From NCBI GenBank assembly GCA_004794655.1, contig SMMW01000575.1, positions 9,388,001-9,452,000 on the forward strand: a stretch of 64,000 nt of DNA, in the 5' to 3' direction. The translations under genes and the position numbers were made by a program. Within the stretch, counting starts at the first letter, position 1. Each line of letters begins with the position of its first letter. The stretch comes from Marisa cornuarietis. Taxonomy: Eukaryota; Mollusca; Gastropoda; Architaenioglossa; Ampullariidae. This document shows, one piece after another, positions 51,966 to 62,624 of this stretch. The notes under the pieces were generated by a model, which was not told the DNA's origin, made no database searches, and saw nothing but the letters and a program-made list of their open reading frames with translations.

Positions 51966-54900
51966 GTAAAATGGCAATTTTTGGCTTTACTTTATTGTGC
52001 TTTAGTTATCTGTGCATGTGTGGTTATGTGTTTGCGCTTGTGTGCGTGTACTTTTTAAAAATAAGAGAAACAGTTATTATAAAGTCAGAAAACCTGTTAG
52101 CCGCCAACATTTGAAGATTTTTATCTGAGCTACATGACACTAGTTTTGATGCTGACCCTCACCAACCTCTATAACATTTCTATAAACACCCTAATAAACC
52201 CTGTCTCTAACTACTTCCTTCCGAGCTCGTGTACAAGTTTGTACTTCAGAACAAGATATCAAAGAAATGATTGGATAGGCATATTGGTTTTCTAGCCTGT
52301 TTGTAGCTGGTTGTTATTATGTACTTATGCACCTCAAGATCGTGTCATGGGCTTTGAGTCAGTTCTAGAATTCACAATGTGAAAGACTTTGAAAGAAATG
52401 TTTTTACTTCGAAGGAAGGGTTGAACACAAAAGCACCAGCAGAAGCTGTGGCTGAAGTACAGAATTAGTCGTAATAATTAGCACCAGAAGCATTACACTT
52501 CCCCGTTGACTTCATGATGACCTTTTGCAGGATACGTGAGCTTTGCTCACAACAAAATTCGCCAGGCACCCACAGCCCAGCTACAGCAGTACGGAGTGCG
52601 CCACTTCCAGGACCTTGTCCCTATCATCGACTGGGCCTTCAGCTTCAGAAACAACTTGGTATACCATCTACCCCACATTCAGTGATGGCGACTGGCTAAA
52701 GTCGACACCTCGCACTCCCCCATACGTCCACCCTATGGTTTTGTTCGTTGTGTTACGAGAAAGTCAATTAATCTTTTTTGTTTTTTTGTTCGCGTAGTGT
52801 CGGTTGGTAAGTTTGGAACGAGAGACGATGACAGCAATACCGTTGATTACGGCCATATAATGAGAGGTCACGTGAGAATTAAGTGGTGACCTCGCGCTCA
52901 TGATTTTGATGAAATGAACACATCCCGAGCACCACACTTGCAGGAGTGTTGTGTCTGTCACTGACGAACAGAAAACGGAAATGTGCTCAAGTACTCAAAT
53001 CAACCTCGACAAGGTTTAATGGTCCTGTAATTTTCAGGACTGGCTGTTGTACACAATGTGCATGGTACAGCAATGTTTAGATGACGGGGAGGAGTATTTG
53101 AGAGAAAAGGCTAAGGACGGAAGAAAAAGCCTATGTATAAAACAAGTGTAGATATCGATTATGTGTGAATGTGTCTGTGCGTGCGTGTGTGTGTCAGTTT
53201 GTTTAACATGTTTGCATCATTAATGCGCACAGCTGTGTCCGAGCATAGCCGCTAATTATAGGACTGACCAAACAGCTCAGTATGTGCCGGTGTGCATGCA
53301 GCTTGAATTTAATGGGGTATCCAACATCCGGTTGCTGCTGCTACTGCTGCTGCTGCTTCGAACATTTGGTAGAAGCTTTCGATACTCAGAATAATCAAGA
53401 CACTTGATTGTGAAAATTGTGCGGTTCCTGGTCGCCATACCCAGAAAGCCAAATGTCAAGAGCTTTTGTTTCAATGCCTTTTAAAACTAAGGGGAAAACG
53501 ACGAATGGTGAACTGCAATCATAAAATCAATTATCAGTCAGACGGCTTCTTCAGTGCTGCTGAAAAAGTCTTGTACGAGAGTGGAAGTTATGGGCATTTG
53601 TGTATTTTTACATTGGTTAAAACTAGCCCCCAGGTATCGAATTATCGTACAGACTGCGTGATTTCGCGCGATATGCAAAACTATTTCCGATATTTTACTT
53701 GATCAACTTGTAAAAACGTTAGGGGATGATAAGCAATTTTTTTTTATAATGGCCGCCGATCGTCTAGCTATAAAAAACCTGTATCAGAGCTATTTTGCAT
53801 GTTCATTTATTTACATTGTTTGCACACAGTAGTTTGAGCACTTATCTGAACAGACCAGGGGTACACCCGCGAGGCTACAGCACTGACCGCGCCATGCTGA
53901 TGTGGTCAGACGTGTGAAGAGCGTCGATAACCCGAGTTTGATTGCATGTGTACCTGTATGTGAGTGCGTGTCGGTAGATGATCAAGTTAAATGCCCTTGT
54001 CATCACGTGTGTTTAACTGACCTCGTGTGACTACCTAGAGAAATGCCGCTTGTTCAAGCGGTCAAGCGTATGCGTCTGAAGGTCACTTTTAACTCATTTC
54101 AAACTGGTTTCAGATCAGCTGCGACTGCGACCTGTACGACTACCTAACCATAGCCCGACAAATGCCTCCTTTGACCTGGGATCAGTATTTAAACAACGTT
54201 TGCGACAGCCCGCCGGACCTCCGTGGAACCAATATAGCCAAGATCTCACTCGACAAGCTGGTGTGCAACATAACCGACGGTTGCCCTGGAAACTGCACGT
54301 GCCAATATCAACGATCCAAGAATTTATTTCATGTTGACTGTAAAGGCGCATGGCTGAAAAGCCTCCCGGACATCATGCCACAAGACAAGCGGCTAAACGT
54401 GACGCTAGCCAACAACTCCATCGAGGTCTTGGAGACCAGAAACTACCTGGAGCGATTAGTGAGCCTTGACCTCACCTACAACGGCTTAATGCACGTTGAC
54501 CCTGAGGTCTATAGCAATTTCAGAGTTCCTATGATTTGCTTTTTTTCTAGCTTTTATTTTGCTTATTTTCTTATTTAAGGTACATTTATGTCCTTATGCA
54601 ATTCATGACATCATTTCTGTTCATTTGCATATATCAAGTTAACACAGAATGAATAAAAAACACTTCTTATATTATTATTATTACAGACTCCTCGATTGTT
54701 AAAAAACATCAAGAAGTTAGACCTCCGAGGCAACCAAATCGCCTACTTGCCGGACACCCTGCAGATTCTGCCGTCATCGGTCGTAGCTTTGGACCCTTAC
54801 ACGCTGTCGTGCGACTGCAGGATGTCGTGGTTCAGCTCGTGGAGACTGCTGTCCAGCCAGACGAGTGACGAGGGCTATAACTCTCACCGATTCCTAGACG

Positions 54901-55679
54901 CGGCTAACGTGTCGGACGCTGCCATCTTCTGCCTTCTGCAGGACGGAACGTACATCTCGATGATAGAAGCGACGAATGAGCGGCTGGCGTGCGTCAGGGC
55001 GATAACTCCTGTTTCACTCATCGTCGCGGTGGCCGTCTTGGCTAGTATCGTGCTGTGCGGGGTCGCGCTGATGGCCATCTTTCGCTACGAGATTCTGGTC
55101 CTGTACCACGTGATTAAAGAGAGGAGATGCTGGGCCCTGCACCATAAACCGCGTCACACTGCTGCTGTAAAGGATGCTGGGCACCAAAAACGTCATCATC
55201 AACAACGACGACTATCTGCACACGGCTTTATGAACGACGTCTTCATCAGCTGCACCGACAACGACACGGACCTGGATTGGGTCATCAACCGACTGCTTCC
55301 GATTCTAGACCAGCAGGGAGTCAAGAGCTACCTGCTGGCACGCGACAGTCCTCCTGGTGTCGTTTCCGTCGACGAGGCGGTGAAGAACATCCGCGACAGC
55401 CACGTCGTACTTGTCGTCCTATCGGTGGAGTACGCGGCCAGCGCCACCTGTCTCTTCCAGTTCTCGCAGGCCTACAACTTCACCCTGGGCCGCAGTGCCG
55501 GCGAGGCCATCAAAAAGGACAGACGCCGGCTGCTGGTGCTGGAGGTGGACGGGGGCGCAAGGTATGGTCAGGTGGGGGAACCGCACCTCAAGGCCATGCT
55601 GAGGATGAGGATGACGCTCTGCGCCGACAACCCGAGGGACATGGAGAGAGTTGGTCAAGTTTTTGATGAGATCTTATAA
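51227..55679 (+). CDS. Toll-like receptor A (multiple-cysteine-cluster type), complete, four coding exons
   Basis: Type I membrane receptor with extracellular leucine-rich repeats (LRRs) and a cytoplasmic TIR domain, the Toll/TLR architecture used in innate immune or developmental signalling through TIR adaptors. Coding exons: 51227-51965, 52531-52658, 54114-54524, 54687-55679; phases 1, 0 and 0 join without a stop to give about 756 residues. Order seen: signal peptide (1-24), a cysteine-rich region without clear LRRs (about 35-115), LRRs (about 120-240), an LRRCT starting with a CDCDL motif in exon 3, an LRRNT (C-x3-C-x-C), further LRRs, a second LRRCT (CDCRMSW), one helix (about 533-558), a His/Arg-rich linker and TIR (about 607-756). 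Two cysteine clusters with an internal LRRNT resemble Drosophila Toll and protostome mccTLRs. The start MGNC is also the start of TLR-B. The third donor is uncertain (54524 or 54506, both in phase). The ligand is unknown. Confidence 0.92.
52531..52658 (+). CDS. TLR-A exon 2: short LRR-linking exon
   Basis: A 128-base exon bounded by ttttgcag and gtatac, entering in phase 1 and leaving in phase 0. It encodes GYVSFAHNKIRQAPTAQLQQ, then a stretch ending in IIDWAFSFRNN just before the CDC motif of exon 3. Support is the equal-length homologous exon in TLR-B (60297-60424) with the same splice phases and the IIDW-FRNN motif. Confidence 0.88.
54114..54524 (+). CDS. TLR-A exon 3: first LRRCT, LRRNT and following LRRs
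   Basis: The acceptor is ctggtttcag. The exon opens with ISCDCDLYDYL, carries the remaining LRRCT cysteines, then a C-x3-C-x-C motif (CPGNCTC) and DC typical of an LRRNT, then LRRs (LPDIMPQDKRLNVTLANNSI, LVSLDLTYN). The 3' boundary is the weakest point of the model: gttcct at 54525 keeps VYSNFR, while gtctat at 54507 would remove it and give a 24-residue repeat. Both are phase 0. TLR-B exon 3 aligns throughout but is cut off by the window before this boundary. Confidence 0.85.
54687..55679 (+). CDS. TLR-A exon 4: last LRRs, LRRCT, transmembrane helix and TIR domain
   Basis: The acceptor is ttattacag. It encodes 330 residues and a TAA stop. Visible are an LRR (IKKLDLRGNQIAYLPDTL), an LRRCT starting SCDCRMSW, a 26-residue hydrophobic helix (VSLIVAVAVLASIVLCGVAL) followed by basic residues, a His/Arg-rich linker (HHKPRH, KRHHQQRR) and a TIR domain. 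TIR box 1 reads DVFISC, the BB loop reads RDSPPG (matching RDxxPG), and the alphaC region reads CLFQFSQAY. The usual box 3 FW pair is not visible near the C-terminus. Codon use is GC-rich, unlike the AT-rich introns. Confidence 0.93.
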   Translation, partial: TPRLLKNIKKLDLRGNQIAYLPDTLQILPSSVVALDPYTLSCDCRMSWFSSWRLLSSQTSDEGYNSHRFLDAANVSDAAIFCLLQDGTYISMIEATNERLACVRAITPVSLIVAVAVLASIVLCGVALMAIFRYEILVLYHVIKERRCWALHHKPRHTAAVKDAGHQKRHHQQRRLSAHGFMNDVFISCTDNDTDLDWVINRLLPILDQQGVKSYLLARDSPPGVVSVDEAVKNIRDSHVVLVVLSVEYAASATCLFQFSQAYNFTLGRSAGEAIKKDRRRLLVLEVDGGARYGQVGEPHLKAMLRMRMTLCADNPRDMERVGQVFDEIL

Positions 55680-55888
55680 ATCCAAGTAGGAGAGTGCAAG
55701 GTCCTTAATGAATGACGCTGTAGGTGTCAGGATTCCGTTAGTTACCTATTAAGTGAGTGTGTATATATATATATATTTCAGCTTCGAGTCTATGATTTGC
55801 GATGATTTCTCTGTCAGAGATCTACTTCATTTCCACGTGCTTTGTCGTGTGACATATATTTTTAATCCTTCAATTATTTTTATTTTTG

Positions 55889-55894
55889 ATTAAA
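55889..55894 (+). terminator. Candidate polyadenylation signal of TLR-A
   Basis: ATTAAA, the commonest variant poly(A) signal, lies 210 bases after the TLR-A stop in a T-rich stretch. No perfect AATAAA occurs closer to the stop. Motif evidence only. Confidence 0.25.
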
Positions 55895-56150
55895 AGATGA
55901 ACGAACCACTTACCACGTTGCTTATTCGCTGCATGACGTCCGTGTAGATTTGTCAAACACTTGATTAGATGCTACATCAGTTTCCCCAGATGCCTCGAGT
56001 GATCTGCCTTCTGTTCACTGGCTGTGGCTGACAACTAATTTTCTTCGACAAATGTAGTTATGTACCTAGAGAACAATACGTCTTATGATGTACTGTTGCT
56101 TCAAATCTTTGACACCTCAGTCTTTCTGTAAGTCTGATTGCAATGTTATT

Positions 56151-56151
<1 letters not shown>

Positions 56152-56201
<50 letters not shown>
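56152..56201. repeat. (GT)n between TLR-A and TLR-B
   Basis: 25 GT units in the intergenic spacer. Confidence 0.95.
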
Positions 56202-56203
<2 letters not shown>

Positions 56204-56311
56204 CTTGTTCTTGTCTTATAAAAGTATTGGCGGAAGGGGGCTCTGTCAGCTGCCGCGTCTATCCATGTGCTCCTCCCAACGATAGGTGCCGGTCAAGGAC
56301 TGACTGACTCA

Positions 56312-56352
56312 TTGGCTGGCTGGCTGGGTGGCTGGGTGGCTGGGTGGCTGGG
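56312..56352. repeat. (GGCTGGGT)n minisatellite
   Basis: Five ggctggct/ggctgggt units in the TLR spacer, with related gact words around. Confidence 0.85.
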
Positions 56353-56845
56353 TTGCCTCCTGACTAGGTGACTGAGTGACTGTGCCTACTTCCCTAAAAC
56401 GTTTAACTTTTTTCGGCTCTGTTGACCGAGCGGTTTTTCATTTTCTGATCTGCGGGCCTGTGCTTTATGGCTGCAAGTTTAACAAAACAGATTTCTACGC
56501 CTCAACTATTTCGCTGGTGATGAACGTGTTTTATCATGGATTTGTGGCTTAGTGTCGTCCTGCGCAATGTGTGGTTTGAGTTTCCACCCGCTACAGAAGT
56601 CCCTGGATACTTAAAAGTCTTGCCCTAAAACTGAAGTATTCAGATGAATTTTTTTTCACCTCTCCTTGATTGTGGAAGACCTGACATGTTACTCTGCACA
56701 ACGACATTGTTTTACTTGTTTAGTTTCTGTACAACATATTGAGTTTTCCTATGGTGAGGTTGTGCTGTTGAGTCTGCAAATCTTCATGGATATTGCTGGA
56801 CGAAAAAGCACATTGAGCTTGCTGCCAGCAGGGAAGTCCGCTATA

Positions 56846-56878
56846 GAACTGATATTATTATTATTATTATTATTATTT
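56846..56878. repeat. (ATT)n run
   Basis: Eleven ATT units. Similar tails end the LINE family seen at 44.8 kb, but no LINE sequence was recognised beside it. Confidence 0.9.
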
Positions 56879-57281
56879 GACATCAATCTGAAGTTTCATA
56901 AGGTAAGCCAGCATGAAGCAACGTGAGGGGTGTGGTGTGTGTGTGTGTGTGGGGGGGCTGGATGGCGGCTGCTATGCTTTCGATGCATGCACAGTGCCAG
57001 TGGTACTATTGACAGCACAGGTTGATTCCGTGAACCAGATCTCGCAAAGACTGCTAGCAACTTGCATCCCGCACTGGAAACAAAACGGACAGCCCCTGCC
57101 GCATGTGTAACAGACTGGTAAAAAGTCCAGTTTAACATCCGGCTGCCGGTAGTTCTTCTAAGCAGTCGCCCTAGTCGGACCAGTAAGTAGAACAGCGCCA
57201 AGTTAAAGTGCCACATTGTGTTTCTCCCGCTCGGCGAGGAGTCATCCCACGTTTGTCCTGTATTGCAAACATTTAACAGAA

Positions 57282-58032
57282 ATGGGGAACTGCCTTCTTC
57301 TGTTTACAGTCTTCCTCGTGTGCAGCGTTTCGATCACCCCTATCACTGACGCCAGTGGAGTGTTTATCGGAAAAAGCGTTTTGGACAACATTCGTCCAGA
57401 ATGTACTAAATGCAGCGACGACAAATTATGTGACATAGACTCGTGTTATGTCGTTTTTGATGACAGCGATCTCTTCGTACTCTTTCTAAACAATTCTTGT
57501 TACGGCAACAATGTGACTGCCATCATTCCTCCAGAGGAGAACGACACTGTCAGCCTGGAGGAAGCTCAGCAGACGTGTAGAGGATATTCGGTGGTCCACA
57601 GATTCCGCTGTCTGGTGTCCATGCCTGTGAATCTTTGTCAGTTTGTAGCCACTAAGAAGGTCGATTTCTCTGGCAACCGACTGACAGAGTTCCCGAACCT
57701 GTCGTGCCTGACAGAGTTGGCGGTTCTGAATCTTCGCTGGAACTCCATCACAACCGTGCCGAGAGATGCCTTCGTCGGATTGACCAAGTTGCGGGACATC
57801 TTTCTCGGCTTCAATCAGATCTCTCATGTCGATCCTTTCGCCTTCTCCACGCCCTTGCCCCATCTTAACATCGTTTACATGGGCTACAACAAACTGGAGG
57901 CGGTCGAGATGTGGTTCATGAACATCTTTCATCGGTTGTGCCTCTTTAGCCTAGCGAATAACCGCATAGCCCGGTTCACCAACGAGCAGGGCCTCAACAT
58001 CGCCATGTTATATAGAAGAAAGGCTGGGCCTG
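57282..58032 (+). CDS. TLR-B exon 1: signal peptide, Cys-rich N-terminus and LRRs
   Basis: Encodes 250 residues ending in the same AGP-G codons and a better donor (gtaagtag) than TLR-A. LRRs include LAVLNLRWNSITTVPRDAF and LRDIFLGFNQISHVDPFAF. Several blocks are nearly identical to TLR-A (TEFPNLSCLTEL, VPRDAFVGLTKLRDIFL, AFSTPLPHLN, MWFMNIFHR), whereas residues about 25-90 differ strongly. Confidence 0.9.
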
Positions 58033-58267
58033 GTAAGTAGACGCTGGCTTTCGTCTGTGTGTGTGTGTGTGTTGAGGAAGACAAGAAAAAAATAAATTAA
58101 AAGTAGATTAATATATTTTGTATTGTTTTAAAAATACACGGATCTAGGTAAGGACACTTACTGGAAGCGTTGCTTTAACCCTGTAACACTAGTTTCATCG
58201 AGTATTTATTGGTTATCGCCTAAGTAGAAAAAAAGGATGTGGAAGTAAATGGCGCCGTAGAACAAAT

Positions 58268-59645
58268 AATAATAATAATAAATGCGAGACTTGTATTGCG
58301 CATACTCACCTTCGTAAGGAGAGTGCTTTAAGCGACTGAGACAAGAATGAGACATGGATAGCATACAAAGGACGGAAGAATAGACAACAGTACTGATGAC
58401 TAATAAAAGTTAAATATAACAAACGCGAAACTCAACCAAGTAGCAAGAATTGAGGGTATCGTTATTCTGCAGAGGAAGACAAGTAGGAAAATAGCAATAA
58501 ACGGAAAGAAGTGTGTGGGGGGGAGGGGGTAGGTGGTGGTGGAAAGGACGAGCATTGTGTGGACTGTGTTAGGATTAATCCTCAAGGAAGAGGTGCGTTT
58601 TCAGTGCACATTTAAAGGATTGAATTGTAGCGGATATGGAAAGGAAGAGATTTCCATTGTTTTGCTGCACAGTAACTAAAATTCCTGTGACCTTATGTTG
58701 CTGTTCTGGTAACTGGAATAATTAGGAGACGGTCATCAGACCAAAAGCGTAGTTGTCTGACTGGGATGTAGGGGAAGAGAAGTTCACAGAAATAGGGCAG
58801 GAGTCAGCAAAGAAATTAAAACACAGCACAGACAGTTTGTACTGAATGCGAGAACGGACGGGTAGCCAGTGTAGAGAACGAAGGAAGGAGTGACATGGTC
58901 CCTTTTCGTGCCTCTAAGCACCAGACGCGCAGCGGTTCTGTACTTTCTGGAGTCTCTGAATGAGGGATGAGGGGCAGCCGGAGAGCAAAACGCTGTAGTA
59001 ATCAGACATAGAAAGAACAGACAAGAGTGTTGGTAGCGCGCGTAGAGAGAATATGACGGATGGCACTGATCTTAATTAATTCATAATAGACAGACTGACA
59101 GACAGCTGCTACATGTTTATCAAGGATCATGTCTGCAGTGACAATAAATCCCATATTCCTGACGGATGACACAAAGGTGATGTTGAGTTCGCTTGTGATT
59201 GGGCAGACTGACGAGCGAAGGTTGATTTCTTCTCGAGCAAATGAAAGTTTCTGTTTTATCACGGAGTTAAAGCTTTTTTTCAACCAGTCAGTCTTTGACG
59301 TTGATAATACTGACTTCTATGGTGCTAACAGCAAAGTGAGACTCAGCTGATGGAGTGGAACTGTACAGCTGCGTGTCGTCAGCATATGATTGATGAGGAA
59401 CACGGTCAGACTGGATGTATGATGAAAGTAGTTTTGCGTACAAAACGAACAGAATTAGGCCAGCTACTTAGCCCTTGGGGACCCCGAAGGAAAGTGGAGA
59501 CGGGAAAGATGTTTGACCGTCTATGAACAGTCTAAGTCCTATCAGTGAGATAGTAGTTGAACCACGCTAGTGCACGTACACAAATTCCATAGAGGGTGTG
59601 GAGTCTTTGAACGAGCAGAGAGTGGTAAAAAGTCTAATTCTTTCT
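58268..59645 (-). mobile_element. LINE fragment (CR1/L2/jockey-like reverse transcriptase), 5'-truncated, in TLR-B intron 1
   Basis: Minus-strand frames give, in order, RT pieces WFNYYLTDRT, FGVPKG, QSYADDTQLYSS (YADD catalytic motif), VRNMGFIVTADMILDKHVAA, YYELIKISAIRHILSTRATN and near the 3' end FHIRY and LKTHLFLED. Stops and shifts break the frame, so it is dead. It ends in a TTATT-type tail at 58268-58280. The 5' end is lost near a C-run at 59648. Sibling copies lie at 37.1, 39.9 and 44.4 kb. Confidence 0.8.
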
Positions 59646-60296
59646 CTCCCCCCCCCCCAACACCGATTAGACTTGTATGCATGACACACACAACATCCAT
59701 GCTGTGCATAATTCCCTTGGGGACAGTGAACATACTTTGTACTGAAGCAAGTTTTTCAACAGCCGCAAAATGAGGTTAGAGGAAATTTGATGTTTCATAG
59801 CTAATTTATCTTGATAAATATTTTACAGATTTATTTGTATTTTCTTCTTCCTATGCTGCTTGTTGATGTAGTTTTATGCAGCTTCAGATCGTTTTATGCG
59901 TTTCTTTTCTCCGTTCTAGGATTTGCCACGTGAACACTGTTTGAAGGAGATCTTTAAAAATTTGTTTCCTGGTATTTTTGATGAGTGAGGTTTCTGATGG
60001 TGGTAGTGTTCAACCCAACAGTAAGGGTAACAACACAACTCCCGTTAGACATATCTCTGTCCAGTCGCCAATGTTTTATTTTGGAACAATGTACTTAGTT
60101 TGTACTCCAGCAAATACTCATAGAAAGTGGACAAATAGTCAAACTAAAGCGGAGACTCTCAGAGCGGTTTTTTTTAAAACTTGTTTCTTAATTTGTTATT
60201 GTTCTTTTTTTAATTAGATCGATTGCCAACCAGCAGTAGTAAGAGAAAAAGCGGTAACCACAGCTTGTCTGTTGACTTCCTGATGATGTTTTCCAG

Positions 60297-60424
60297 GGTT
60301 CGTTGACTTCTCTTACAACCAGTTTCGCCGGTCGCCATGAGCCATGCTACAGCCTTACGGAGTGCACAGATATCGAGACCTCGCCACAATCATTGACTGG
60401 GGCTTCGACTTCCGAAACAACCCG
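60297..60424 (+). CDS. TLR-B exon 2 with in-frame TGA
   Basis: 128 bases between gttttccag and gtacac, the same length and phases as TLR-A exon 2. The frame reads GFVDFSYNQFRRSP, stop, then AMLQPYGVHRYRDLATIIDW and FDFRNNP. The residues after the stop still align with TLR-A, so this is a single-codon lesion and not a wrong frame. Skipping the exon would join phase 1 to phase 0 and break the frame. Confidence 0.85.
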
Positions 60425-60639
60425 GTACACGTCACATTCCTTACACCTGTTACCTAGGGTTTCCTCCACTGTGTAAGAGGGATGCGATTAACTGATAGAC
60501 GGATTAACGTTTTTTGGCATTTCAGCAGGGTTTCTGTTTTTGTTAGCGGCTCTGGAACGAAATAAAGTAAAGAAGATTAAGACTTAGGCTTAAATGATGA
60601 CAAGATTAAACTGCTCTTCGTCAGGAGAGTTTCAGAGTC

Positions 60640-61397
60640 CGTATATACCGTGTCGGTAACGATGTGGAGGTCTGTCGTCTTACACAGATTTCCGTTGCGT
60701 CTCTCTCAGAAGTAAAGTCCCTGACGGATTGCAGTGAACGTCTGGAGAAACTCATGTCAGGCTTCTCTTTGCTGACTTTTCTTCTGCTTTTAACACTGTG
60801 CAACCTCACTTGTTGCGGAGAGTTTAGGTTCAGACTTTCATCTGTCCCGCCAACTAACTCTCTGGATCCTGAACTTTTTAACAAACAGACAGCAGAGAGT
60901 TTCTGTTAATGGTCTTCTCTCAGACCCTGTTGTCACTTGAACAGGTTTCCCTCAAGGCTGCTGCTTGTCTTCACTACTATTCATATTCTATACTAACAGC
61001 TGTAGAAGCACTACTGACAGGATCTTTCTGATAAAATTTGCTGATGACTCTGCCCTCCTATCACTTTTGTGTGATAATGAACATGTTCACAGTGGCGCTC
61101 TTTCTGACTTTGTCCGCTGGTGTGACGAACACCTCCTTGTCATGAATGCCTCAAAAACTAAAGAAATGATCTTTGACTTTCGGATGAACAAGCCTAAGAC
61201 AGTACTATCCATGATGATGCCATCGAGGTAGACGACTCTTACAAATATTTAGGTATCATCTTCGACAACAAGCTTAAATGGAACATCAACACAGACATGA
61301 TCCTCCGTAAGAGCCAACAACGCCTGCACCTCCTACGGAAACTTAATTCTTTCTCTGTCAGCTCTGTCATCCTCACTCGGTTCTATCAGTCCTTCAT

Positions 61398-61465
<68 letters not shown>

Positions 61466-62290
61466 TCGTTTTATAATGCGCCAGTTTCCGGATCGCAGAG
61501 ATACGCTCAATGCGCAGTGATCCCAACAGCCACCAGACTGCAGGTCAAATGACTAAATTCAAATAACAAAATGCAGATGATGAGATAAAAAAAACTAGTC
61601 CATTTGAAACAAGTGCGTCTTCAGTTTTTTTCTTAAAAGTTGCAAGACTCTCAGACTCCTTGGTCGAGAGGGGAAGCGAGTTCCACAGAAGCGGGGCTAC
61701 ATTTGAGAAGGATTTGAAACCCATTGTCTTTTTGTTTGTGTTCCCTGTCTGAACATTTGGTCGTCTTAGTCTGGATTGGGCTTGAAAGTCTTATCAATTT
61801 TTCTTTCATCTCCTGGTTCCACAACCTCTCCCTAGGGAACAGAAATAGTCTTGTCTCCCTTGTTAATATCTGTTCTAAGATCACCGGAATCAGGCAGAGG
61901 GACTTGGCAGCTTTCTCTCATCAGCAAATCCTTTGGAAGGCATCCAGTATCCTCTCTAGTTCTGATCATGTGTTGACATGTGAGTTTTCACTCTTGCGGT
62001 CTGGCTGTAGGTATGCGATGCCTGTTTGCAAAACCAATCGTCACCGCAATTCATTCATTCTACGAGCCATTCACCTGATTAACTCTACTGACCGTGATAT
62101 TGTATTAACCTGAGGTGACCTAAGGTCACCAATTGTATCTACTGTTGCTGGGAATGTGTGTGAGTGTATGCACGCGCGAGAGAGAAATTATTCCAACATG
62201 TAGGTATGTATTATCTCTTCTATATTATGTATATACTGCTAGTATGATCACTAACTGGAATTGCGCCTTTGGGATAAATAAAGTCTCCTT
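60640..62290 (+). mobile_element. L2/CR1-like LINE fragment in TLR-B intron 2, interrupted at 61.4-61.8 kb
   Basis: RT pieces in order: RLLFADFSSAFNTVQPHLL, LLFIFYTNSC, LIKFADDSALLSLL (FADD in place of YADD), WCDEHLLVMNASKTKEMIFD, YKYLGIIFDNKLKWN, VILTRFYQSFI. After the insertion come ESLINFSFISWFHNLSLGNR, QRDLAAFSHQQIL and SGCRYAMPVCKTNRHRNSFI, then a stop near 62113. The 3' end gggataaataaag is typical of such LINEs. Frameshifts and stops show it is dead. It is a different family from the 58.3 kb copy. Confidence 0.8.
61401..61785 (-). mobile_element. 5'-truncated LINE 3' end nested inside another LINE, with (ATC)n tail
   Basis: Minus strand from 61783 to 61595 is open for about 62 codons: RLRRPNVQTG, FKSFSNVAPLLWNSLPLSTK, then LATFKKKLKTHLFQMD and a stop, the C-terminus of a non-LTR RT. 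A 3' UTR ending gcgcattataaa follows, then an (ATC)n tail (61399-61464 on the plus strand as GAT). TTGA occurs at both edges (61397-61400, 61782-61785) as a possible target duplication, and the host LINE's frame is continuous across the gap. A third LINE lineage in this window. Confidence 0.72.
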
Positions 62291-62569
62291 GTCACCCAGT
62301 TCTCGCTGGATCTGGTGATCAGCTTATCTATGCTTATGCCCCAGTGTAGGACGGTTTCAACTACCACCTTTTGGTAGAGAAGATGCCAGTGTCCGTTACA
62401 AATGTTCCGCTGGCGCTGTGTAGGTTTGTCTTGTCTGAAAGATCTCCGATAAATGCAAGGGATACGTTAACCACCCTCACTTAATTCCCCGTCCACTGGC
62501 TTAGACTAATCAAACCCTTAGCAGCTGAGTAACTAAGGTGATCGTTTAGCGACACTACAGCTACGTGGG

Positions 62570-62624
62570 ATCCACGCTGACCAAACACATTAATTTACCT
62601 TGTGGTGTAGTCGGCGTGGATTCT
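62570..62624. repeat. Imperfect inverted repeat
   Basis: ggatccacgctgac and gtcggcgtggattc can pair with two mismatches around a 26-base spacer in TLR-B intron 2. Confidence 0.45.

Noticed and set aside
53860..53960. tRNA-like segment in TLR-A intron 2
   Set aside because: A weak B-box-like gtttgattgc exists but no A box at the right distance and no cloverleaf.
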